Source: Saturnia japonica (lineage: Eukaryota; Arthropoda; Insecta; Lepidoptera; Saturniidae). From it: 64,000 nt of DNA. The translations under genes were made by a program, and so were the position numbers. Below, piece after piece: positions 23,501-35,500 of this stretch. Every line of letters starts with the position of its first letter. The stretch's first letter is position 1. Under the pieces are notes generated by a model, which was given only the letters and a program-made list of their open reading frames with translations, was not told the origin of the DNA and searched no databases. The stretch lies in contig CM065322.1 in NCBI GenBank assembly GCA_033032175.1, forward strand, positions 10,230,001 to 10,294,000. The letters are read 5' to 3'.

Positions 23501-26500
23501 GCTATGCAACACAAAAATAACTTTTCCATTCGAACCAGTAATAGTTCCTGAGATTAGCGCCTTCAACCAAACAAACAAACTCTTCAGCTTTATAATATTT
23601 TGGGTATAAAAGTATAAATTTAATATTATTAAATTATAATTTTCGTAAAGTTTAATCAACATTTATTGTTCTAAAAGTCCCAGGAATTCCAATATATTCG
23701 TCATATTTGTCAGTCAGCCGATATGATTCGTTGACACGCGTTTTCTTGGTCCAGTTCAGGTACTCCATACTTTCCGCAGAAGAAAGTAGATCAATCCAGT
23801 CCTCTGTAAAATAAATGCTTCTATAGATACTAAATTACATTACAATTACCTAATAATTTAGAAAAAACTAAACTACTTTTATGACAATGACCGTCTTTTA
23901 ATTCTCATCTCTGATCAATTGCCGCTGATCATGTAATATAATTAAAACTAGCTGTGCCCGTGGCTTCGCTCACGTAGACTACAGAATGCCCGCGCGAATC
24001 TTACTCCCCCGCTCCCGGCTAATTTAAAGACAAAAATGCTTATTGTGGGTGTTCTTTAGTGTGTCCCTAACTTTTTTGTAGGTCTTTTTAATGCCTAAAA
24101 TTATGTAGTACATTAATTTGCTATATATCTTATGGTTTACTCAGCGTAAGCCATTTAAGCACCTGAATTTATTCACCATGACCAGTTTTTTTTTATTTGT
24201 GCGGAACCCTAATTATTTATCTAAAATAATAGAAGCCTAAATTACTTCCTATAAATTCAGATATCTACCAGTGAAAGTACCGTCAAAATCGGACTATCCG
24301 TTTCGTAGATTACCCGGAACAAACAGACAGATAGACAGACAGACAAACAAGAATTTTAAAAATAGGTTTTTTGTTATAGGTATCGTATATACTTTCATAT
24401 ATACTTAGTAAAAAGCTGTTATTTTGACATTACAAACGGACACTTCAATTTTATTAGTTGTATAGATAGGTCCTGCTTACCTAGCAGGAATTTAAATACA
24501 CTAGCTAGAGTATATAAAAACATAGACTGCCGACAGAAGTGAAAAGTTAAAACTTTGGTATAACTATATTTAAAAAAAATCAAAAGAATTATAGTATGAA
24601 TTAATTAACTACCTAACATTATTAATAAACATATAAAATTACCACATGAGTATAAATCAAAGAATGTACTACTGTAAATATATAAAACGAAGTATACAAC
24701 TACTTAATATAAATTAGTTTCTGCGACAACGTACCTTGCAATTCTTCGAGGGATCGTTCTGTACCTCCGTATTCAACGGGCAATATATTCTTAGGGTAAC
24801 ATTCATGGAGAGAGTCCATATCTTTATGTACATAGATCCTTTGTCCTATCTTTGGACCGAAGAGTGGGCGCATGATCGTTAACAATGACTCCACGGATTT
24901 TGATGGAGTTACAATATGTATCCCTTTTATTCTCAACCCATATCCATCCTAGAAGTAAGGCAATAAAAATAACTCAGAGCATTCCAGTTTTCATTCAGAC
25001 AATTCTGGTTCAAATTCTTGTAAATTGCTTTTGGTTTTTTTTGGAACGAAGTTCTTTATGGGACGATGGGGAGGGGTACCCTAACCGGGGAAAACGTCTG
25101 TAACGTAAGATTTTTTTAAAATAATAGTAGTATAGTTTCAATAAAATTTAACAACACGCTCGTAGCTTAGCGGTCGTGAACATGACTGTTAAGTCCTAGG
25201 TACGAATTCTCGCCTCGAACAATTTTTCTTTTTTTAATTTTTACTTCGGACTTCAATTAGTACTGAGGTAACTTAATTTGAATATTTATAACATAAAAGT
25301 TTTAGTATTAATATTTTTTTTCTAATTTAATTTTTTTATTTGCTGAACACAGCATAACTTTTTTGCTTATAAACCAATTTGAAAACTTTAAGGGTAAAAA
25401 ATAGGAGATGAAAGTATGTAAGAAGGAAATAACTGCTTCCATGACAACCAGTTTGTTGATTTGAAATGACAGCGTTGTCAATTTTGATTTATTGACAGTG
25501 TTATACTTAATTAGAAATGATTTTATTTCTAATAACTACATATTAAGTGATAGTCCAGTAATCTTTTTAAGATTGTCTGAATTGTTTTTAAACTGTCTAA
25601 CTATGTACGCAGTACGGTATAATGACTGTTTTATTTTATGGCGCTGTCAAACCGCGGCTTGCATACACATACACATACATTCTAAGCGATATACCTATTA
25701 TAAATTATCTGTATTATACAGTTTTGCTACAAGTGAATTATTTCATTGTGTTATTCCACATGTGGTGAAAATAAAACATGGGTGAAAGTTTATGGAAAAG
25801 CCATTCATATTTATGCTTTTGGTGGGAAAGCAATAAAAGGGCTTTCACGTTTTTCAAAACACTTTTCCGTAGGCCGGTAAAATAAGGCATGATTTTAATT
25901 ATTATTTGAAGTGTTTATTGAGATGGTTAATGTGTTGGATTCATATTGGCATATATTGATAATACCACACAAACATTAATAATCCCATCTATGATTTTCT
26001 TTTGGTTTCTTAATTAATTCTTAATCGATTTTCATGAAAATTTATACACGGGAGGTTTTACTATTAACACAATTAATGAGCTATAATAATTGTCAATATT
26101 ACTTCTAGAATTAAAAAAAAGTAATTAAAAAATTTAATTTTCATCAATTCTCAACCGATTCTGATCAAATTTTGTAAACGGGAAACATACATCATACCTA
26201 GTATAATTGAGAAGCTATAAGAATTGTTAATAATGTAGGTTTTCAACCGATTTTGATGAAAATTGTATACGGGAAATACATGCCACTTCTCAATTGATAC
26301 GGCATATGCATTGTCAACAATATGAGTAAAAATAAAGAGATTCCAATAATTATTGCGTAGTAACAAACGCGCGTGGAGCCGCGGGCACACCGCTGGTTAT
26401 TATATATTTTTATAAATCATTGTAAATAAAATAAAGGTGTTAAAATAATTATATAAAGTTTTTTTTTCGTTTTTTATCATAGAACTTGATATTAAAATTG

Positions 26501-29500
26501 TATAATAAGGAACTTCGTTCCTATCTGGTGTCCCACGACACCATACGGTTTTTTTTACTTTATTACATATTCCACATAAACTAAGCGGTGAAAGAATATA
26601 TCAATATTTACACTTATAATATTACAAAGTTATAGCACGAGCTACGATCAATAATTAATCTTTAATTAGAAAACTCAAGAAATTCAGATTTCAAAAATTC
26701 TTCTTGCATCTTACAGCCTAGTAGCTGGTACCCGGCGACTTCGGGTTTAATTATTTTAGAAAATTAGTTATTTTAGTTAGTGGCTATGGAAGCACCTGTT
26801 CAAAAACTTTGTTATAAATTGTTATCTAATCGATTACCTATCAACATGTATAGTGGACCGTATCAATGTTGGCAATTACACGGCAACATATTTTATAAAA
26901 GAATAATCTACTATTTCGATTACTGAGTAAATCTAAACAGTGCGCCTAAGAATAAAGTATTTTAATTAGTAGAATATGTTGCCCTTCAATTGTCAAGTCA
27001 TTATAATTGGGTAGCTGGTACCGAGAGGCTTGCAGGACGGTATGCCAGCGACAATCGTCGATGGATTGCCGATCTCTCTGTGGTAGCCGTTGTTTTTGGA
27101 TTGTACGGTGCTCACCCTCAAGTTCAGTGCCATTACCTTGAGGTAATAATAAAAATAGTGAATTAAAAAGTTTTTGTAACAAGCCTTTATTAAATATTTA
27201 AATAATTCAAAAAGCATATAACGCACAATAAAATCGTTTGTTGTCACCCTCTCTCACTTTTTTATTTGCACTACAAGCTTTTAGAATTATATAAATATTT
27301 AATAAAAGCATGTTTAATACATATTTAAAAAATACCATATCATGGAAGTGCGTAAAATTAAGTGGTCTGCCATCTTCGCGAGTCCACCATGTTAGACCAT
27401 GTATTGATATCCAAACTAAACGTGTTTAAGCACAATTCAGCTCAGTCGGTTGGGAGTAAATGTTTTAAAATTCAATAGCAAGATTTGACTCATACTAACA
27501 AGGCAAGTTAAATAAAAGCTTGTAAAAATCCTAAAATATTGTTATTATACTACCAAGCCACGCAGATATTACTTAAATTATTATGTGGGCGCGCCAGCGC
27601 CTGTTAAAATGCTATCTATTGATACAATTTAGTACTTCAATAATGTAAATAATCGATGTATTAACTTCATATTTCATATTAAACTATTGTCAATGTTTGT
27701 CAATTTACTCCCAACCGACTGAGCTGAATTGTGCTTAAACACGTTTAGTTTGGATATCAATACATGGTCTAACATGGTGGACTCGCGAAGATGGCAGACC
27801 ACTTAATTTTACGCACTTCCATGATATGGTATTTTTTAAATATGTATTAAACATGCTTTTATTAAATATTTATATAATTCTAAAAGCTTGTAGTGCAAAT
27901 AAAAAAGTGAGAGAGGGTGACAACAAACGATTTTATTGTGCGTTATATGCTTTTGGTCAATGTTTGACAATAGTTTAATATGAAATATGAAGTTAATACA
28001 TCGATTATTTACATTATTGAAGTACTAAATTGTATCAATAGATAGCATTTTAACAGGCGCTGGTTTAATAAAACATATTATAATTTTTTGAGACTAATAT
28101 TTAATTAATATTTACATAATTCTTTTAAAACAACTATGAGCGTGCTCGATGCTACTTCCGGTGAACCGCCATATTAATGTAAAGTAATATTGAGAAATAG
28201 TAAACTAAGTAATGTTTTAATTACATAATAATCCATCTTAAAATATACCTATTAGAGATATTACAGTCATTGTTTATTTGTATTTATGAAATGTCAAATA
28301 AGTTGAATGTGAAAAGGTGACGCCACCATCAGAACTGTTTCCTTATGTTGGGATTATTCTTTTCTGGATATCTGTATTAATTGTAATTTTGATCAACTAA
28401 TGTATATATAATTATTTATGCTACTTCGGTATTTCCGGCCAATACTAGCACCGACAGGCTGCCGCCGTCTATCGGAAATAATAGTAAAATATATGAATCT
28501 TTTTCAAATCTCCGTATAAATAATTATTATTGTGGAAATGTTCTAAATACATAAGATTGATATTTAAACAACTGTAAAATTAAAAGGTTGAATTACTAGC
28601 ATTATTCGGAAAAAAAGTTAATTATTCTATGCAATAAGTAAAACTTAATTTGAATGCTGCTTTCAGCGATCTTTATAAGAATAATGTGTTAATCGTAATT
28701 AGCGTTAACTAACTCATTTGGAGCTATGTATTATAAAATTCGATTATATATATATATGTTTATTTGGAGTTTTAAGATATATTTGAGGAATTACTTTGTA
28801 TTAATTTCACTTAATTGTTATAAACATAATTTGTTACGTAAATTTTAGATATAAAAGCTGTTGATTTGGAAATAATGATGCAATTCCGTTTCGTAATTCC
28901 GTTCTATAGTTCTGTTGTACAGTTATGTATAGAGATGAGATTGAGAAAAATTAAACCAGAGTAGTAACAAAGTGGTTGTTTTGGTTAGAATTAATACTTT
29001 TATTGTTAGTACTAAGGAAGCCTCAGGAAGCTTTTACAGCTTCATCGAGCTCGGAAATTCTAGTGTATACAGGGTTAGACAAAGCTTGATCTAATTTTGC
29101 TGAAATCTTTTTTTAAATAATTATTTTTCCCTTTTAAATATTTATAAAATTGCAACTAGATCTCCGATTTTCTACATGAACCCAGAATTTGTATCCTCGA
29201 TGGAGGATATGATTAGCAGTTTTTGTGCATAAATGCAGGAGTTCCTCAAGGCTCTGCGCTTTCGTACAGTACGTTTCTTCTGCTTATAAATATTATATAA
29301 GCAAGTAACTTTGTTGAGTTCAGTGCCAGGAAAACTCAGGTGTGGGCGTTTTCTTCGAAAAATCTTCGTTGTAAAAAAATCTTCGTTATAAATTATTTTG
29401 TTATGCAATGGATACCTACGTAACTAAGCACTAAAAAAAAGATGCTTAAAATACGTTAAAAGTTAACTGATAAAATAATTGCTATGTTTTTGTCTGCAAC

Positions 29501-32500
29501 GGTTAATTTACTCCAAATTATTGTTCATGGTGGATCAAGGTTATTTTGTTATTTTATCCTATACGTGCGCAATTATGTAAATCTTTATAGCATGTAATTG
29601 CGTCGTAATTAACAATAAATATAGAATATTCTAACATGAACACTGTTTCATTTACAAGTGGACTATCATTTTTAATTTTTATTTTAAAACCAGCGGTGTA
29701 ATCGCCGTTTCGAACGCTTTTGTTACTACGTATTAATTATTTTCATCCCGTACTTCCATTTTTACCAGCTTTTATTTATCTTGTAATGTTTGTATGTTCG
29801 GGTCAAATCTTGCAACTGAATTTTGAATCAGTTATTCTCACCCGATTGGGATGAAATTTTGCATACACATTTTGTTTGCATGATAATGCATGGTTAGCTA
29901 AGAGAACTAAGAGAAGCCATTCTAAATCCACTATGGCGGACAGCCCAAAATGGTGGACTAGTTAACTTTTGTGCACTCCCTTGATATGCATATCAAATGA
30001 AATAGTTTGCTGAGAAGAATACGAAAAAAAATGTTTTTTTTTAAAACAAGCTTTTATTTAGAGCTTTAAAAAGAGAAAAAAAAAATTAATCAAACCCATC
30101 GATTTATTATATTATACAAATTGTACAACATAAAAGTTTGTCGGGAGATTTCCTTGTGTCGATAAACAAGAATACAATAATTATGTAACTTGATCTAGAC
30201 ATAAGTAAAATTAAGAAAAAAAGTAGGTACTTTATAAAATAGATTAATACGTCTACACAAGTAAATCTCACGACAAGCTTTTATATCATATAAATTGTGT
30301 AATGTAATAAATTGATGGGTTTCATTTAATTTAAAGTTTATTTTTGTCATTTTAAAGCTTTAAATAAAGGTTTGTTTTGACTTGAATACGTCTTTTAAAA
30401 TTGCTACCATAGTGGGAGGTAATTTAAAAAACCAATGATAACAAAATCGGGGGATACAGTTTGCAGCTACATATCTGTAATCTTAATCTAAAATTTAATT
30501 ACACCACTGGATAGCTAAAGGATCTATGAATTCGTTACGCTAAGTGAGGAATGTGATGCTTGAGGGGGAAGCGCCGCTAAATTGAGGTCAGTTTGCTGCG
30601 TTTCAAGATTTCCATTTAGTAATGACTTTTGACTCGGAAAAGCTAGGACGTCCGTTTAAATTTCCATCGTCAGCTCTTGTCAAAATCTATCGATTGCATA
30701 TAAACTGGGCCGCAAAGAAAGCCATCATCATTTCAGCCGCAGGACGTCCCCTGCTGAACATAGGCCTCCCCCATATATCTCCAGAGCGACCGATCTTGTG
30801 CGGCCTGCATCCAACGGCTCCCAGCGACCTTTATTATGTAGTCTTTCCATCTAGTGGGGGGCCGTCCTACGCTGCGCTTTCCGGTGCGTGGTCTCCACTC
30901 GAGAACCTTTCTGCCCCAACGGCCGTCAGTTCTCCGAACTATATGCCCCGCCCACTGCCACTTAAACTTGCTAATCCTTTTGGCTATGTCGGTTACCTTA
31001 GTTTGTCTACGGATCTCCTCATTTCTGATTCGATCTCGTAGAGAAACACCAAGCATAGCCATGCATGGAGCATGGAGAGCATAGCTCGCTGAGCGACCTT
31101 GAGCTTTCTTATGAGGCCCACAGTGAGCGACCACGTCTCTGTGCCGTATGTCATCACTGGCAACACACACTGGTCAAAGACTTTCGTCTTGAGGCACTGA
31201 GGTATTTTGGACGAGAAGACGTCGCGCAGTTTCCCGAACGCTGCCCAGCCGAATTGGATTCGTCGACTGACCTCTTTTTCAAAGTTGGACCTACCTAACT
31301 GGTAGACATATTCTTCAACAACTTCGAGACAAGAGTTCCCAACTGATACTGGGGTGGGCATCACATGGACATTCGACATGATTTTCGTCTTGTCCATAAT
31401 CATTTTAAGGCCCACCTGTTGAGAAACTTTGTCGAGGCCATCGAGCATTGTGCCAAGATCTTCCAGCGATTCTGCCATGACTACGATGTCGTCAGCAAAT
31501 CGAAGGTGAGTGGTGTACTCGCCATTGACATTGATGCCGAGTCCTTGCCATTCCAGGAGCTTGAAGGCGTCCTCTAGAGCGGCGGTAAACAGTTTCGGAG
31601 ATATTACGTCTCCCTGTCTAACGCCTCTTCTCAAAGGAATTGCCTTCGTGCACTGCTCCTGTACTCGGACCGAGATGGTCAATTTAATAATATAATAATA
31701 TATAAATAATAATATATTAATAAATAATAATAATAATATATAATAATAATAATAAATAATAACTTAATATTAAATTAATATTAAGTTGCACCTGGCATAC
31801 AATAATTAATATTTTTTTCTTTCAAACTCTGAGCCAACATCGACGTTATACCCTTACCTATTCTGTCACTAAAACCGATAGTTTTTGATACAGCATTGAC
31901 ATCAGCACCTCCATGGCTTAGAGAAAGTTCTTTTTATTTACGTTTCTTACAAGTGTTATAAAAATTCTCATAAACTGGAATGGAATGTTATAAAAATTGT
32001 CATGGAATGTCTATTAAGACAGTACGCAGTAAAGTATTAACTTTCCGTGGACAAAATTTCATCAAAATCGGTTAAGAATTAACGATTTTTTGGTAATCCT
32101 TTTTATTACGATTTCTAAAATTAAAATTAAAAATTCTATACCCTATCAATTGACTAATGACATATGTATCCCGTGTACAAAATTCCATAAGAATTGGTCA
32201 AGCCATTTTTGGGTTCAATCCGGACGTACAAACAGAGAGACAGACAAAAACTTTGTAACGTTTATACTTTCATATGCGTTTAGTACAAACTGTTATTTTG
32301 ATATTACAAACAGACACTTCAATTGTATTCATTGTATTGACGAAAGTTCAAGTTAAATAAAATTACACAAAAAAAAAATACAAGATGTTATTTAACTTCA
32401 GGAATTCGTCATATTATAGTGAAACTATGCATTGAATGACCAGTAAAGTGTCATCCGAAATTTACGAGTGCATCGAAAATGGTGGGTCGTTTACTTCAGT

Positions 32501-35500
32501 CGACAATATTAACCATAGTACCTCTTTTGTCACCTTTATAGAATCGAGTTCATAATTAACTTTTATCAGCAAGTACGGGTACCTATTTTTTGTAACTTTG
32601 ACAATAGGTAATTTCAGAAACTCGATCAGGTACCGATTGGTTAGTTAACTGAATTATCAGAAACCAAGGCTTTCTAGCAGCAGATATATTGAAAAATAAT
32701 ATTTGGGATTAATGCCTTGAGACAAACTGACCTACTAATGTATCATTCTTCACATCATTCAAGCCTCAGACTGCGGGACCAATTATCAAAGCATATCCAT
32801 TATATCTATTATACATTCTCGATCATCAATGTTTCTCGTGAAGCTAGGGTTTCCAATCCTACAATATAATATATTGTTCAATATTAAGATCTGCAACTAC
32901 TATATTTAAAAAAAAAATAGTAGGATAAAATACTACATTTTTTATAGGATATAAAAAATTTACAATATTATTTATTCCAAATTGTTTAAGCGTAAAATGG
33001 AATTTTCTTTTCTCTCTATCTATCCTTTATCTCTTTTTAAATGAAACTTGGTATGTCATTATCTATTTAAATAATTGTCAAAATATTTTCACTAATTTCA
33101 CTCGTTCGCATTTTGTGTTTGTTTTAAGTTTAATTTAAATTTAGATTGCAGAACAAGCTATGAACCTTTCTTCAAAACGAAAACCTATTAATAAAGGCAC
33201 AAAGAAGTAAACTGAATTCCTTTCAAAAATAAAATATTTATTTGAACTATCTTTTATATTTTTTCTGGTAATAGTCTCGAAATATTATATTTCATATATA
33301 AAAATTTGGCAACCCTACGTGAAGTTAACACGCACAACCCACTTTTACTTGCTTAATTGGGAGAGATCGAGTCACACGAGAAATAAATAAACGCTAGATG
33401 AATTGAGCACAATATAATCACTTTCAACTTTTCAAAAATTAATATTATATTGTTAATCAATAACAAAAAACCAAAAAGTGAAGTGATGTGTTTAAATTGG
33501 AGACAGTTTTAATATCGATTAGTGTTACTTAGCAATTCTAAAAATCCTTAAAAACTGCCACCATTAGCATCACCATCAATACTTAACTTTACTTGAAGAT
33601 TAAAACAAAAATTATAAATAACTTACCAACATTATTGTTGCAAATTGTTTGAGCTCAATGAGATTTACCCGTGTAACGATATCCATCAAATTTAAAGTTT
33701 CTGTAGTCACAAATACATACACATCCATTTGAGTAATCGTGCATCTTCATATATTCAAAGTACTGTAATTATACCATAACTCATATTAAAGAACTCTCTA
33801 GCTCATCCTAGCAGCTAGATCGACGAGGTACCTTTATAAAGTATATACTTCTCTGTTATAGTTTAAAAGATGTTCATAATGGACCATAAATAAGCCTTTC
33901 ACGTAACAAGTTAACAAAAAAGGCGTTAAAGTAAGAAACAATCAAAACTGTAATTAAGTTAAAAACAAACATATAATTAAGTATAACATTTAAAACTTAA
34001 AAAAAAAATCATCTATCTAAAATATAGCCTCTCTTTACACGATGCAAACGATGTAAATACTATTAAATTGTTTGTAACTGATATCAGTTTTTATGTCATT
34101 TCAATAATTAAAATTTTCATCCCTTGGCGATTGATTTTCCAAAAAGATTTAAAACCATTCTTGTGATATAATTAAACAGAGTGATGGGCTAAATAATCAT
34201 CAGTCTTTAAATTATGTTAAAGAAAGACTATACGCCTATTTTAAAAAAAAACCGAGGCATAGTAAAAATAGTCATTACGTTTAGTATTCGAAATAAACTT
34301 GCAATATATAAGGTCAATTTACAACAGGACCGGGTTTGATCATTAATATCCTAAATATAACACTGTAGGCTCTATATTTTTTAGAATTATTTTCTGTAAC
34401 AAATACGCCAAGAAAAAACTATTAACTATTTTGTTACAATTATTATTAAAAACTTACGATAGCAAACATAATGTAGTAAACGGTAAGCGAAGTCGATAAG
34501 AAAACTTCGTTTGATTCGAACTTAACCGTAAAAATTCTGCAGTGATCTTCCGTTAACTTCGGCAATGGCAGCAGTCTTACACTGGAATAAATGTATTGAC
34601 TACAGTATCTATTCAAAAAGAATCTTAGGTAATTTACTCTAAGTTAGATCAGGATAGAATTACAAAGTTTAACAGCAACATATAAACTTTAAATAAATAT
34701 TAGCAATGCTTTAACATTCGTTCTGTTTTCTTATGATATTATGGATTACAAAAAGAGGGAACTTTAAAATACGCTTTTAATAAAATCAATTTGAATATGT
34801 TTTCTCAAAGTTGCTACAAATAACGCAGTATTATGAAATAAACTTGAAAATATCTTTGATTAATATTTTTCGAACAAAATTTGGACACTTTTGTAACGAA
34901 ACAATATTAATTTGATTTATCTTTATATTTATTGTGAGATTTTAAATAATATTGCAAGGTAGTGCTGTTTAATAATTTTAAGTAAATACTTGTAAGCATA
35001 AATGTCTACGTAGTGTCTACGAAAATCAATATTAAATTGTAGTAAATAGCAATTTTGGGCATAATTAACTGCTTTTGTAATTTAAATACTAATTAAACAA
35101 CAAGATTTTGTTGAACCCTTATTATCACAGCTTTTCAATTAAATAATATTTAGCATCAATAGTGCCACAGTTAATTTCATAAACCAGCACAAAAACTATC
35201 AGATGACCTATTTGTTTGAAAATCCAAAAACAATGGCAACCACCAAGGGATCGGCATTCTATCGACGATCGTCGCTGTTATGTTGATATACAAACCTCTC
35301 GGCAGCTGTATATACACTGGCTGATTCCGAAACGTAACAGATCAAAAGAGAGTCACTATGACGGATTTATTACCATACGCACGGTGATCGCGACTCAGTC
35401 AGGTGCATATACGCTCGTACACTACCACACGTATAACATTTTTAAAATATTGTGTCATTTATTTCTATTTTAATCCCGTCTACCATTAGATAGCGATCTT

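Larger units (their letters stand above)
23252..25018 (+). repeat. Direct duplication carrying the two terminal CRAL-TRIO exons, proximal copy
   Basis: It matches 20027-21800 at an offset of about 3.22 kb with scattered substitutions. Both exons are intact in both copies. Confidence 0.9.

Noticed and set aside
26946..27247. Two overlapping minus-strand frames next to the inverted repeat.
   Set aside because: They run through a dispersed repeat family and the two frames contradict each other; neither resembles a protein.
27212..28063. A CRISPR-like or bacterial palindromic array.
   Set aside because: The arms are two long pairs rather than many short regular repeats, and the genome is insect.
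30622..31084. Plus-strand frames of 139 and 76 codons.
   Set aside because: They are the antisense of the RTE reverse transcriptase remnant on the minus strand.
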